A DNA stretch of 64,000 nt from Purshia tridentata (GCA_003254885.1 QANT01001012.1:1-64000), one strand, 5' to 3'; shown: positions 47,540-61,595, counted from the stretch's first letter. Translations and numbers: made by a program. The notes: generated by a model from the sequence alone, not told the origin.

Positions 47540-49087
47540 ATGTACGGATCGAGAGGGTAAGTTCACAAAATTCGATTTTGCTGCATCTTTCAAATATCTG
47601 TTTGATGTTTTGCTGCGTTATAACTCTAAATTCGTGGTTGAATATCGTATAATATAATTGATTGTTTTATCTGATTCTGACGCATCTTGAAAGAGAAGCT
47701 ATCGAATTGAGAATATTGATGAGGAATTGATTTATTTGATAGTTTGATTGCTTGCCTCTTCTACTTTTCATGTAGAAATCAATTTTGGGAATATTAGTTT
47801 AATAGGTGTTTGCTATATATCTAAGCTAAACATAATAGGGCCTATACTTATTCAACAAGCTAGTAGAGCACCTAGAGCTATGTTAGTTATTAGTTCCCAG
47901 TGACTCATGTTTCTGAAAAAATGTTAAAATGGCTGATTTTTGTGCGCTTCATATTTTTTAGCTACTAATTTATTGATTACGTGAACTGTCATCTTTTTTC
48001 CTGCTAAAGTTGTTGGTTTCCTTATTGCTGAGTAAAATCTATTGGTTTCATTCAATCTTTTTTGTATCTGGTAGCATCAGTTAGTTCATTCTTGTTTCTA
48101 TGAAAGGTGTTTTATTTTTCATCTATGATTTTGCTATGCATCTGGGATTATATTTGTTTTTGTTTGTTTGATATGGGGCTGGTAGATATGATAATCTTTT
48201 TTTAGAATAACAAATGTAGGGTTATAGACATTAGGTGTCAGGGAAATGTGGGTTGGGCTTGGTTTTATTAACAGGTTGAGTGGGGGATTTTTCTTTTTTG
48301 GGTATTAAGGGCAATGTTGGGAAGCGGGGGGGTTTCGGACGGGTACGAGGTCGGCTCAAAGAGACAAAGAATGATGGAATCGAATCCCTACTTCGCAGTG
48401 AGCAGCAGCACAAGTGGCTTTCAACCTTACAGCTATGGTGGTGGCTTCCAGCCTCCTGCTTTTCCTGTGGTCCGCCTTAGGGGGCTTCCCTTCAACTGTA
48501 CTGATATTGACATCTTCAAGTTCTTTGCTGGACTGGATATTGTTGATGTGCTGCTGGTCAACAAGAGTGGACGGTTCTCAGGAGAGGCCTTTGTTGTCTT
48601 TGCTGGATCCATGCAGGTCGAATTTGCTCTACAGAGAGATCGGCAGAACATGGGGCGGAGGTATGTCGAAGTTTTCAGGTGCAAGAGGCAGGATTATTAC
48701 AATGCTGTTGCAGCGGAGATAAACTATGAAGGAATCTATGATAATGACTATCAAGGAAGTCCTCCTCCAGCTAGATCAAAGAGGTTCAATGATAAGGAAC
48801 AAATGGAATACACTGAGATATTGAAGATGCGGGGTCTTCCCTTCTCGGTTAAAAAATCTGAAATTTTAGAATTTTTTGGAGAATTCAAGGTTGTAGGAGA
48901 TAGGGTACATATTGCTTGCCGCCCGGATGGAAAAGCTACTGGAGAGGCATATGTGGAGTTTGTTTCTGCCGAGGAGGCTAAAAAGGCAATGGGCAAGGAC
49001 AAGATGACAATTGGGTCGAGGTATGTGGAGCTGTTTCCGTCAACACCAGATGAAGCTAGGCGGGCTGAATCCAGATCAAGGCAGTGA
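47540..49087 (+). CDS. hnRNP F/H-like protein with two RRM (qRRM) domains
   Basis: RNA-binding protein of the hnRNP F/H/GRSF type, expected to act in nuclear RNA processing. Two exons: 47540-47556 (17 bases, MYGSR plus part of a Gly codon) and 48310-49087, giving 264 residues. After a Gly/Ser-rich start (GAMLGSGGVSDGYEVGSKRQR), the first RRM begins VVRLRGLPFNCTDIDIFKFF and includes GEAFVVFA. The second begins ILKMRGLPFSVKKSEILEFF and includes GEAYVEFVSAEEAKKAMGKD. The RGLPF motif in RNP2 position is characteristic of quasi-RRMs, which bind G-tracts. The tiny first exon is supported by frame and splice sites. The alternative is an ATG at 48314 inside exon 2. Confidence 0.88.
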
Positions 49088-50525
49088 TGAGGCACTGTGG
49101 TCATGGATTTGATGTTTAAATCTTTATGTGAAATTTCCGTTGTTTTTAGATAATATACAAACAATATTTGGTATCTTTTGAACGGTTGAATTGAAGTTAT
49201 AATGTGAGCAAAAGGAACAGTGGGATTATCTTTACTAGCTGCTCTTTGTTTGGTTCGTCAGATACACGCACTTGTTTCATTTTTCTGCTGGGTTATCAAA
49301 CTTTCCGCATAGCCATTATTACAAAATTTGCACAATGAAAACATAAGAGGACTGATCTTTTTGACAATGTATTTTTCCATCTTTATGGAGTTCAAACAGA
49401 ACATGCATGAATAATACTTTCTTTTTCTCAGTACTGCGAGACACAGTTCTGTTTTGGATAGAGTAAGACTAAAATGGTGGAAAATGGTTTTGCTTTGGAA
49501 ATAGGACTCTTGGAAAGAAAAGAAACACCTAAGCTGAAGTTCACAGGTAAAATATAAACAGTGTATGCGTTAAGTGCAAGTGGAGCATGCCAACTTTTCC
49601 TTCAAATGCTATATCGGACATAAGTTCGGGTAATGTACATTTCGCGAGTGTTACAACTTACAATCTAAAAAAACTGGTTTAATTAGGTTTTTAACCAAGT
49701 AGTGTCAAGTAAACAACAGATCTTTAATGAAAATGGTGATCGGAATTTTTCTCTCCTTTATATTCATTCCATTTTCTCTTACTAAAATGTTGGTAAATTA
49801 GACAAATGGTTTGCGTGGTTTCAAATTTTTAATCATACCTACCCTCATGATCAAAAATGTTATCAATCTTAATTCAATTCATAATTTTGTTTAATTTTCA
49901 TTGAATAGGGCATATATGCGTGTCACGAATAAGGGGTTTGTTAGAATAATTTGGTGAGGTATCAAATGTAAAATATCATGTTTAAGCGATTGAAAAAAAA
50001 AAGAAATTAGAAAGGGTGTGTTAGGAGAAAATTAGTTTCTATGTCTTTAGAAATGGTACTGTTAGTGCCTTTCATCAAATTTTATCCACTTATATAAACT
50101 CAACAACTTAGTTTTTTAAGAATCTCAAAACGGTCCGAAGCTTATACAAACATGATATTTACCCAAAAATCTCAAGCCTTAGCAAAGAATTAAATTTCAA
50201 AAATTTTCTTGAAATGTTTTTGAAATTTTCATTTTTTTAAAATCTCAAAATATTATTAAATCTAAATTATTGAAAGTTTGTTTAAAATTTCAATTATTTT
50301 AATCAAAATTTTAATATTTTTAAATTAATCCGGAATTTATTTCTTAAGTTTACCATGACTTTCTAAGACTAATTTGTTCAAATTTTTAATTGTTAGTTGT
50401 TGGTTTTAAGATTGGTTGTTGCTAACATTTTCACTTGGCATTTTATCTAAAATGTTACCAAGTATAAAAACTGAACCTTTTAGAAGCTGATTGATCACTG
50501 TTCATGAATTCATGTCTGCTTCTCA
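49088..50525. other. spacer between RRM gene and REP gene
   Basis: 3' flank of the RRM gene, then strongly AT-rich DNA (about 49740-50420) with repeated AAATTTT-type runs. No coding frame or element ends recognised. Confidence 0.6.
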
Positions 50526-50702
50526 TTGAGATCTTCATCTTCTATTCATTTGGGCATATTGAGTTTACTTGTCATTTGGTTTATATTCTATGTACAGTAT
50601 AGGTTGGTTTTAGGGTGCGTATTATTAGTCCAAGCAACTCTGCAAGTCCATTCTGCGTCTGTCTCTGACCTTGCAAAGGCAACCATAATTCAAGAAACTG
50701 AC

Positions 50703-53700
50703 ATGAGTGATTCGTCGCTAGAAGCTCCAATTGAACCCACTACCTTCGACCTGATTGTTATCGGAACAGGCCTCCCTCAATCAGTAATTGCTGCTGCTGC
50801 CTCTTCTGCCGGAAAAACTGTCCTCCACCTCGACCCCAACGACTTCTATGGCAGCCACTTTACCTCTCGTAACCTTAATGAACTCACCTCCTTCCTAAAT
50901 TCCCATACTACCCCTCCCTCCACCACTACCATTACCACCTCTACAAGTAGCAGCCATGATTACACTGCCTTAGATCTCAAACCCCGTTCACTATACTCCA
51001 ACATTGAGACCACCTCCTATGCCCCCGAAATCCTTGCACAACATTCCACAAAAATCAATGTCGACCTTGGCGGGCCTAGGGTTTTGTTTTGTGCTGACAA
51101 AGCCGTTGAACTCATAGTGAAATCGGGTGTGGAATCTTATTTGGAGTTCAAGAGCATTGATGTGAGCTTCATTTGGGATGGGAGTCAAGGGTTATGGAAT
51201 GTGCCAGACTCTCGAGCAGCAATATTTAAAGACAAGAACCTGACCCTTTTAGAGAAGAACCAGTTGATGAGGTTCTTCAAGCTCGTTCAACGCCACTTGG
51301 ATGCCTCTGATGGTGATGGTGAAGGGAGTGAAAACAGTGGAAGCTCAAAAATTTCAGAGGAGGATTTGGAGAGTCCTTTTGTTGACTTCTTAAAGAGAAT
51401 GCGGTTGCCACCCAAGATACTAGCGTACAGATCACTTCGCCTTTCTCTATCTGTTAGCAAGAATACTTAGTTCCTATGCTGTTTTTTCATCAGAATGTTT
51501 ATGTTACTGCATCTCTTCCTCAGATTAGTTATATTGTTTAGTGTCTATTCTGCCACTCAAATAGTTTTTATCTGCAACATGCTGAGAACTTGTGTAATTT
51601 TCTTCCATATAGGATAATTCTGTATGCCATTGTTATGGTTGATTATGATCAAGACAACTTGGAAGTCTGCAAAAATATACTTAAGACAAGAGATGGGATA
51701 GAGCGTTTAGCTCTCTACCACAAATCGGTTGGCAGGTTAGTTTTGTCCTTCTGTTTTGTAATTTGCAGTTATCCTATGGTTTTTTTAAATTCTGCAAAAT
51801 ACTACTATAGTGATGCTCGACCTGGTACGAATATAGTTGTGATACTATCAGATAGATTCTAATTTATTTATTAGGCCTGGTCAGTATGAAGACTTTGAAG
51901 AGTTATGTCTTGAATAATATTAAATGAAGAAAATGTACAATGTTTGATGACCATGGTTTATGATTATGGAAAACAAGCTCATCGGTCTGAAAGGGGAAAC
52001 AAGAAGGAAGTATAAGCAGGTGGAATCCTGTCAAAATTTTGTGAAGTTAAAATTTCAAAATAGAGACCTGTTTCTTCATTGATGTTTTGTGTTTCTTACT
52101 TGAACCCAATGATTTGAATGTGTGCCTGGACTGAATACTTTTGGGCTTCAAATTTATACAAAAGAAGCTAGTTACATCAATATGCCACAAATAAGTTATT
52201 TATTGTTCTTGTTCTTCCTAGGTTTTCAAATGCACCTGGGGCTTTCCTTTATCCTGCTTTTGGTCACAGGGAGTTATCAGAATCCTTTTGTCGTCGTGCT
52301 GCTGTTAAAGGTTGCGTTTGTGTAAGTTCAAGTTGAATTATATGTTACTTATTTTTCAAGGAAAAGTATCCTAAACAATTATTGGTATGTGCATACTTTA
52401 TATGTGTGGCATTATTTATTTCCTGTATTTTTGGGCCAATATGCGTGGTCTTGTTTAACTTTTTACTCTTTACTTTTCTGAAATTTTCAGCTTGTCTCTG
52501 TGTATTTCCCAAATTTGTGTTGCATTTTATAGAAACAACTTGGTGGGGTAGCTTAATGTTATAGACCTACTTATTTGGTTTAATTGGAGATGGTGTTATG
52601 TTTATGGCCATTAATTCATTACTAACAGTAGTCATACTAACAGATAAATATCATGCATACATACGCACATACATCTGTAGTGCTTAACTATGTCTAAAAT
52701 TTCTACCCTGTAGGCTCTGCGAAGGCCAGTGACTGCACTGCTTATGGAAAAGGTATAGGAGTGTGTATCCTTATGGTTGTTTTAACATAACATATTTATT
52801 GAAATAAACTAATTTGGTACCTGAAAGTTGCAAGTTAATTCATGTTTATCATGGTTTGAGACTTTTTCAGGTTAGTGGGCAATGTAAAGGTGTTAGATTA
52901 GCTTCTGGTCAGGATTTATTTAGTGATCAGCTGGTTTTGGATCCAACCTTCACGGTCCCGTTGCCGCCAGTTTCTTCTCCACCAGACCTTCAGCAAAATA
53001 AACAAAAGGTGGCTAGAGGAATATGTCTTACAACTTGTTCCTTGAAGCCAGATATATCAAATTTATTGCTTGTATATCCTCCTAGATGTGAGACTTAACT
53101 CTGGTTATGCTACTGTGTTTTTTTGAAAATGAGTAATAAAATAAGAAAATTAATTATTTTCTTTCTTCCCTTCCATCTCCAAAGCTTTGTACCCTGAGCA
53201 GGATTCTTCAGTTCGGACTATCCAGATAGGTGACAGAGTGGGTGTCTGTCCATCGGGCATGTATGTTTATTCTATCCTTGAAGAAAATAATTCTCTCTCT
53301 CTCCCTCTCTCTCATGTTATGACTTTTTTTTTTGGTTGCTTTTATGTCATTTTTGCATATGTTGATGACTGAATCTTTTGGTAATCATGCCTCACATGTT
53401 AAAATTCAAGTATTTTACTTAGATATTTGAATCTCTAATGCTATAGAAATGAGATCCTAGATGTTGACTACTGTGAAGGATTTGTGAGAAGAAAATACAG
53501 AGGGCAAAAGAAGTACTACCTGCTCATTAAATCTTTTGATTTGGTAGATGTGTAGCTGAAAAGAAGCTGTATATTTTATGAACCCAAGTTGTTTGAATTT
53601 TTAAACTCTGATAATGAAAATGGTCAAGGCTTTGGTTTCCTTTAGTCATGATTTAGAAATACCCAAGTATTTGGTCATATTGCCTAGAAATGAGTGAACT

Positions 53701-54754
53701 ACTACGAGATCACCCCAAGGACGCCTTCGGCATCCAGGGGTTAGGCTAAGTAATTCTTAATGGTTATTGACCCTTTCTACTCATGGTTATTATTCTTTCA
53801 CCTTTTGGGATTGTTTACATTAACAAAGTTTGACTTTTACTGTATACCAGGTCGTTTCCATTCTTTCTATATTGCTATCCTTATATGTGGATTAGACAAT
53901 TTGGACATACATGGTACAAAAATCAAGCCACCCTCACTCTTTCAAGTAATCTTTTAAATTTGACATTTTTTACGTTCTCTTCTTCAGGTTTATTCTGTAC
54001 TTTTCTGCTTTATGTGATAATTCTGAACAAGGAAAAAGGTTGTTACATTCGGCCATGAGTGCTCTTCTCACACCTCCTGTTTCTGGAAATCCTGAAAGTG
54101 GTTCCACAGCTCAAAGTATAGATGCAGAAGTAAAACCCACCTTACTTTGGAGCATGTTGTACATTCAGGAGCAGACTATGGTGTGCACTCATCTAGACTT
54201 TTCTATGTTTGCACTAAATTTTGTTTCTCAATAATTATGTGTTGCATGGTGATTCTGCATGTGCTTACTGATTTTCTGCTCTTTGCCCTATGTCAATGTC
54301 AAGCTATGATGATGAGGATGCTGTTTTGTTTTCATAGATGGTTAATTGTGGATGCCAAAGTAAAAGTAGGGAACATGTAATGTAGATATTCTAATACATT
54401 GCTCTGAGTAGTTTTCAGTATGACCTGTGATGCCTTTTCTGATTTACATTAATTTCAGGGTGAATATGAATATCCCATCTCCACTCCCATGCCAGATGGA
54501 AATCTTAGCTACAATGATCTGCTAAATGCAACTGTGGAGGTATATCTTCTTATTATTGACATGTTTTGTTTCATTATGCGCAACTTCTTGTTGCAACTTG
54601 AAACATATCACCTAATATGCTAATGCTAACCCATATAAAATTTGGTGTTTGACAGCTTTTTCAGAAGTTGTATCCAAATGAGGAATTCTTTCCAAAGATA
54701 CCCTCTCTGCCTGAGAATTCGGAGGATGATACAGAGTTTAGTCTAGATAACTAA
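50703..54754 (+). CDS. REP: Rab escort protein (REP; GDI superfamily)
   Basis: Presents newly made Rab GTPases to Rab geranylgeranyl transferase in the cytosol. Nine exons: 50703-51424, 51613-51735, 52222-52321, 52714-52752, 52871-53087, 53185-53260, 53988-54180, 54459-54539 and 54656-54754, summing to 1650 bases (549 residues; Arabidopsis REP is about 560). The N-terminal GDI fold starts EPTTFDLIVIGTGLPQSVIAAA with the GxG dinucleotide-type motif, followed by HLDPNDFYGSHF. Further conserved blocks are LAIILYAIVMVDYDQDNL, NAPGAFLYPAFGHRELSESFCR and GVRLASGQDLF. The acidic C-terminal tail ends SEDDTEFSLDN. The start was chosen where homology begins (MSDSSLEAP). An in-frame ATG at 50526 would add 59 residues with a hydrophobic stretch and is treated as leader. 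Confidence 0.9.
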
Positions 54755-55377
54755 TGGTCCTTTGCTGGACTCAAGTCAGTGTATACAGTATACTGGGGCA
54801 CCAAGTCATCCCCACCGATGGCTTTGCCTCAAGAATTTGCAGATGTGTAAATCAGACTTCTACCCTTTTTGTACACTAGAAACAACAAAAAGGGGTACCT
54901 TTTGCTTTTGAGAAATTGGCAAGCCATGAGTCATCGTCAATTCTACTGCTATTGTCCAATCCATACTTCAAATTTGTTATAATACTGGTAAAGGGACAAC
55001 ATTTGTGTCAAGATTTTGTTTTTAAGATGCTAGACGAGTTACTGTTCCTTTGGTGGCTATCTATCAAGTCTTAAAGAGTCAAGAAACTTGGTTGCTTGAT
55101 GACAGACAATGTATCTTTATTGTCATTTGCCTTGAATGAATGAGAATACTGTTGTGGGATGCAGGATAATTTATGAGGCCATCAATCTTGTTGAAAGCTT
55201 GTAATTGATATTGTTTGCTTTCTAAAATTTTGAACAATAAAAACGTATTTAAGGGGGTCATTCTTTGCAATTTCAAGTCCCACAACAATTTCAAACAATC
55301 TGTCACATTAGATTAAATTCCTTAAACTAATTTTGTCGCTATCTTCAACTGTTTACGCTCAATTCAAGTCCTCAATT

Positions 55378-55536
55378 GTCATTCATTATAACTTTGATAA
55401 GCTGAGCATTTTAATAAGAAAACGTACAAAAAAACAATGATTTTAATGAATAGATTGTCATTCATTACAACTTTGACAAGCTGAGCATTTTAATAAGAAG
55501 AATGTACAAAAAACACAAATATTTTAACGAATAATG
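55378..55536. repeat. tandem duplication, about 80 bp
   Basis: Copies at about 55378-55456 and 55457-55536 share GTCATTCATTA, AACTTTGA and AAGCTGAGCATTTTAATAAG, with a few substitutions and a small indel. Confidence 0.85.
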
Positions 55537-55950
55537 ATAATTGCAGGAGAAAATTCATAATAAAAAATAAAACACTGAATTTCCTTCAAACACAGCAGCA
55601 GCTCGTCTAATCCAACTCATTTTCAGATTGTGGCGTGCAAGTGTAATGTATACAAATTTTAATATGCGATGAGAAAGATAAATATAAAGACCGTAACACT
55701 AGTTATAGCTTAATAGTTATGTTTTTTGTTGATGGTGTTATTACTTATTAGAATTATTTGGTTGTGGTGTGATTTTTTCATACCAAAACAAATTTTATTA
55801 TCAAACCAAGATGGAGCCAAAGAGGAGCTTGCGTTGTACTTGCGAAGCCTGAAGAAAATTCCAAGTTGCAGCAAGTCTCAACTGTCCTGCATGAAAAGAG
55901 TCCCTTCACTGGCAGTTTTTGGTCAATTCAAATTGCAAATGCATTCTTGG

Positions 55951-56132
55951 CCAAAAAAAAAAACTGCAAATGCATTAAATTAAATTAAATTAAAAGAAAA
56001 ATAAAAAGATAAGAGCTGACGAGTTAATTATTAATTCTAANCCAAAAAAAAAAAATTGCAAATGCATTAAATTAAATTAAATTAAAAGAAAAATAAAAAG
56101 ATAAGAGCTGACGAGTTAATTATTAATTCTAA
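55951..56132. repeat. near-identical 90-bp direct duplication joined by a single N
   Basis: 55951-56040 and 56042-56132 are the same sequence apart from one substitution and one A in a homopolymer. The N at 56041 lies exactly between them. A contig-end overlap left unmerged is the simplest explanation. Confidence 0.93.
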
Positions 56133-57501
56133 CGCCCGTTTGCCACTTTTCAAACATGCGCCAGAGGTAGTTGGATAGCTGCTATGGATTTCGTGACAAA
56201 AGTTCTTCTTTTTTTGACACATATGCCCCTGTCCCCGCCACAAATAATTTGATATGCCACAAATTTTTTGGTAATTTCAAGGTTAATTTTGTGATTGTGA
56301 GTTTTACATGGCATAACAGGTATTTTAGGAGATTTCATGTACTTTATTGTCAATTTTGAGGGTCAGAAGAGTACAGAGATAGGGAGTGGCGGTATGCGTG
56401 TCTTAAAGTGGCTACATGACAATATTAAAAACCTCGGATAAACTAATTTATGCCCTCGACCTTTAATGACAAATGAAAAAGCCAATTATCTTTTTAACCC
56501 CAAAAACAAAACAAAATTTTTACAGATTATATTATAACTTATAAGTGAGTTCACAGTTTGTAGAGAAAATTATTTCAAATAAAATAACATATTTTGGGAA
56601 AATAATTATTTTCAAGATGAAATTAGTGTTGTAAATTGTAATAGCTCCATAACTCATGATACTTTAATATTCTATTAGTAATTTATGTTTAATTATGATA
56701 AACGGTTAGAATGCATAATAATTAGGTGAAATATATTTTAACGATTTAGCTCTTCATAATAGAGTAAAAAAACAAAGAGATTCTCGAACGAAAAATGAAT
56801 CAAATGCGAGAAATTGTATGAAATGAAATTTTACATGTGTTACGTAGAATATATGATTTAACAAAAAAATATTTATTGACTTATTTGATAATGATTAGAA
56901 AATAATTCTGTTTTGGTCTAACTACTCTCTAATATAGCTTTTTATTTGAATATTTTTGTTCCCATTTTTGAGAAAAATAGATAGTTAAAAGTCACAACAG
57001 TCATATTATACATAACAAATTTTAATGATTCGTTATTAATTTAGGAAGTTGCTAAATTTTAAAATTTATTGCTTTTGAATTCAAGTTTTTGTTGTTAAAT
57101 TAATGCATTAAGTTTTAAAATCTTTGGACAAAGGAAATTCCAATTTCATAATGTAATTTATATTGCCATGAACCAAAAGAAAAGTAATATACATAGATAG
57201 AATTATAGTAAAAAGAAAAAAAGAAATAAGTGTGGTCATCTAGTCAGAAAATATAGAAAAAAAAGAAAAGAAAAAAGCCAACAAAGAAAGTAAAGGAAAA
57301 GAAAATGCTGGGCTTGGAAGGACTCTAGAAAGAAATGTGAAGTGAAACCAATCAAAGTTCTGCAAACTTGTTCCAAAATCCGGAGTCTGGGTTTTCATTC
57401 ATTCCATTCTCTCTTTTTGCCCACTGTTTTCGTTTTCACTACTACTAAAATACTACTCCTTCTACTTATTCCATAGCCATGGTCTTTTTTTCAATCTGTA
57501 C

Positions 57502-60480
57502 ATGGATTCCTGTGAACCCCATTGCCTGAGATCTCTCTTAGTCTTCAAAAACACCATCAACCAAGGTAGCTCATCAAAACCCACCGTTCTCAATAATCAA
57601 TTTCAACTTTTTCTTTACAAAGATTAATCCTTTCTTATTCTTCTTCTTGTTGGTTTAATTTTTTTCTTTTGATTTGTTTGTTTAAAAATGTTTTATTGCA
57701 GAGTTGATCAGAAGCTTGCATGTGTATGAAATAGAGGACGGGAAGGAAAATGGGGTTGAGAGGGAGTTTGTGTTCTCAGCCAATGGGTCATATGAGGAGG
57801 TGCCAGCTGAACCGCTTCTTAGATTGATGAAATTTCGAGCTTCCCAAGTGCCCGAAGGGCATGTCAATGGTTCCTGGGTCTGCATATTCGCTTTTCATAC
57901 CAATCGTTCTCCTAATTTTACATGCATTCCTAATATACTGTCAGTCTCCAGGTACCCATATCAGTCTAACTAGAAAATCTGACTTTTCTCTCTGTTTTTC
58001 TGTTTTTTTTTTTTTTGGGTTGTTGTCATTGTCTCAGTTTGAGGTATACTATTTGCACTATTAATGAAATGGGTTTTCTTAGTTAATGTACATCTTTAGA
58101 GTGATTAACTTATATTTGGGCCTGCAAAGTAGAGGAGATGGTTAGATAAGAAATTTATGGTATAGTCAACTCAGTTCTCCATGATGATGGTAGGCGATTC
58201 TTGGAATCTCTTTGTTTGATTTTTTGGTAGCTTTATCTACTTATGTGAGGCATTACCAATCCTAGTAAATTAGCGACAGACTAAAGATGCCCTTTTTACT
58301 CTAGTACGAGAAATCTGAGAAATTCAAGAAATTCGAGAAGTTCTTACATACAACGGGCGTATAGAAAGCCACTTTCAAATTTACCCCTCATGTCGCAGTC
58401 ACGTGACCTTTTATTGTGAGAAGAGTGTTGTATACATGTGTTCGATATACACGCTGTATGCACGCCTCTTGCATGTGAGAGGCTAGGCTTGTAGAGACTG
58501 AAGCAAGGCCAAGATGGTCATGTGATTAGTGTGGCAACTTGTTCAGAGTGATCTAATTTCTTTATATGCATCTGGATGCTCTTTCAAACTTAAATGAGCG
58601 GGTTTAATGTACAATGTGGATCCCCTGAGGTTTCTGTAGCAGTTTAATATATAAATCTGCCTTTTAAAATTTACTTGAAAGGTGTAGAGGTTTTTATTTC
58701 ATGGAATGATCTCTTCCTCCTATTGTCTAGCAATTGACTTGTGTGTTGAAACTGATTAAACAGAAAAACTTGCTCAATTAGCATATGAAGACATTTTATG
58801 GAAAGTAGCTTGATTTTATATTTTTAATGTTTCCCTTATAATTCATGACTTTTAATTTTTTTTTTTTCTGGAGATACTAACCTTATTTGCTCTGAACCTA
58901 ATCTCAAACCGATACCTCCCGCCCCACCACTATCTTAAGTTTTTAACATTTTGAACTTCTTTGTTGTGTCTCAAATTTTTATTTATGTCAGGATTCTAAC
59001 AAATTTTCTTCCTAATCACTCAGAAATCCCAAGTTGCAGTCAATTCCAACTTTAGCTAAGGATCTTCAAAAAGTTTTCAAGTTGAGCTGCATAACAGAAG
59101 ACAAAGAACCATTACAAAGGTCACAGGAAGAAACACGCGAAGGGAATAATGACAATCACCATCAACTAAGAAGAAGTTCGCCTGTACTTGATCTGGATCT
59201 TAACTGTCTTCCTTATCCAGTCACAATGTCTGAATCGTCTGAGGATCACGAAAGTGGAAGAAATTCACCAGGTTAAACGTCATTGCTTTATTTATTTATT
59301 TTTTCCACACATGACATGACCACCCATGGGATTAATTTTGGTGGCAAAAAAGTGTGATGGGGTTGCAGTAGTTCTTAGGATCAATTGTTGCAAAGAGTAG
59401 AGAAATAAATGTTAGAAAACACCAAACAACTTTCAATGCATCCTTTAGTATTTTCTTCTAGGGCCGTGGGGCCCACAAGCATCAACGGCTGGGAGTCACC
59501 CACTCGCTCGTGGGCGACTGTCACTAGCACTTTCTTTCTTCTATGGCATTGCAGTTATATGGAGCAAAAGCTAAAGTTTCTCTCAGCATCAGCTGCTTTA
59601 GAATGCTAGAACTTAAGACTTTCATTTATGTCCATGCAAAAGGCAACTATCAAGTGATATGTTTCCTGTAATTCTGACTATCATTTGCTAATATGTGAGG
59701 GAGTAAAAGACTGGATGTTTCATAGAAAACAATATACAAGGATATTTTTCTTAAAGAAAATCTATTTGCTTCTTCCCCTCTTAAAATTCTGCTGCGTCAT
59801 ATAAATTTGATATCTTAAAGGTTAGGTGCAAGGTTGCAGGTATTACAGAGATGAAGAAAAAAAGGGCAGCGAGTGAACACATAGCAAACATTTCTTTACA
59901 AGATCTGGCAAAGCATTTTGATCTCCCAATTGTGGAAGCTTCGAGAAATCTGAACGTTGGACTTACAGTACTCAAAAGGAAATGCAGAGAATTTGGTATT
60001 ACTCGGTGGCCACATAGGAAGATTAAATCTCTTGATGGTCTCATTCGTGATCTTCAGGTCCTTCCTCATTTCCCCTTATTGATATGCTCACTCAATTTCA
60101 CTTTTAGTTAATATTTGACATGATTGAAATAAGTGGAACAATCTATCACCCAAATGTACTGAGATTTATATATAATCAATATTAGCGGTAAAAATGATTG
60201 CCAACAAATTCACATGGATATGGACACAATTGTATATGCACCATTGTTTATGAATATGAATGTATAGGAAGAGACGGAGATACAACAGAAGGAGAGCGAG
60301 GCTGCAGCCTTAGCAGTTGCAAAGAGGCAAAAGATGCTGGAGAGTGAAAAAGAAAGTATAGAGAAGACACCCTTCTTGGAGATGAAGAGCGAGACCAAGA
60401 GGTTCAGGCAAGATGTTTTCAAGAGAAGGCACAGAGCCAAAGCTCTCAAAAGCCAAGACCCATCAAACTCTGGCGATTAA
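57502..60480 (+). CDS. RWP-RK domain transcription factor, RKD5-like
   Basis: Plant RKD-type nuclear transcription factor. RKDs are best known for egg-cell and gametophyte roles, and the RKD5 branch carries an extra N-terminal region like this one. Five exons: 57502-57565, 57702-57951, 59024-59271, 59840-60057 and 60268-60480, giving 330 residues. The N-terminal domain runs to about residue 140, with SWVCIFAFHTN and RNPKLQSIPTLAKDLQKVFKL blocks, followed by an acidic/polar linker (LDLDLNCLP, SESSEDHESG). The RWP-RK domain (about 193-250) contains ISLQDLAKHFDLPIVEAS, LKRKCREFGITRWPHRKIKSL and the signature RWPHRK. A coiled-coil Glu/Lys/Ala-rich C-terminus follows. Start at the first ATG whose frame joins exon 2 in phase. 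Intron 2 is 1.07 kb. Confidence 0.88.
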
Positions 60481-61595
60481 AGCATCTGTATATTAGGAGA
60501 GCTCGGACTCATTTCCAAATTGTAAAAACATCTCCTTTTGAGCTCCTTGCATTGGTTCTCATGGCCTTTAAACTCTGTTCTTTTGTTTTTGATACCGGTC
60601 CTTGGCTTGCCATTAAACAGTCAAATGATATCTATTTCAGGCCTTTTGAGCCCATTGTTTCTTCAAGTCATCAATTGCTTAACTTCATGCATGCTTAGCC
60701 TTAGTGTAAACATCTTGGCCGCACACCTTGGAAAAGTTAAATGTAAACGCCGCAAGTCTCAGCTTATATGATCTGTTGGTTTCATCCCCCCTGCCCCCAG
60801 GAAAATAATAGTAAATGCTCTTTCGACCTTTACCCCATTCCCTAAAGTCAAACAATAAACCACAGCTTACATGACACTTTCATACTCTGTGCTGGTGGTC
60901 CACATAGTGCAGGCTCAGCTTCTGGTGAACTGGCCAAGTATGGGGTTGCATTTCCACTTTCAAACTCTCTGCATCATCCCTTTTTGCTTTTTTTTTTTTG
61001 GATCTTTCTCATTTGGGTACGTATTATAATTTGTGCTTTGTCCAAGCCTTGTATTGTTATTGGGCCAAGGTTGCTTGGAAACTGTCTTGATCTTGACATG
61101 TTGGGTTTGCCCATAAGCGTGTGGTTGTCACTTCTGGAACTGCGCATAAAAAATAGTTACCGAAAGATTGTGAAAAATGTGGCAATTGCGGCTGTCTATG
61201 TATTTTCTGTGGCCGTGTTTGACTCACTCGGTTGGTGTGTGTGGATAGCTAATGCTAAACCGAGGAGGATGTTTCTTTCTTCCTTTTTAGGGCCGTTTTT
61301 CTTGTACAAATTCTACGTCTAAAAATATACATGTTTTAGAAAATAAAAATAAAAACAAATCTTAGTAAACTATTTTTAGTTTAAAATTATTTGTACCGTA
61401 TTTCCTTACTCCTTTCTTCTCTCAGAAAAGTCAGTACTTGTAAGAATTTTTGCATTACTTTTTAAAAATTAAGAAAAAAAGACTACGATGCATGGTGTTG
61501 AATCCAGACCGAAAAGATTTCTTTTCTTTTTTTGGCTTTGTGGGCATGTGCTAAAATATCAGACCCAATCATTGAATCACAGGACTATTTTTCAT

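Larger units (their letters stand above)
54755..57501. other. spacer between REP and RKD genes
   Basis: REP 3' flank, an 80-base tandem duplication (about 55378-55536), a 90-base duplication around an N (55951-56132), then AT-rich sequence (56500-57250) without coding content. The RKD promoter and leader begin near 57350. Confidence 0.6.

Noticed and set aside
53712-53739. Short stem-loop in REP intron 6 considered as a structured RNA
   Set aside because: About seven base pairs with a mismatch and no snoRNA or tRNA boxes; chance folding is likely.
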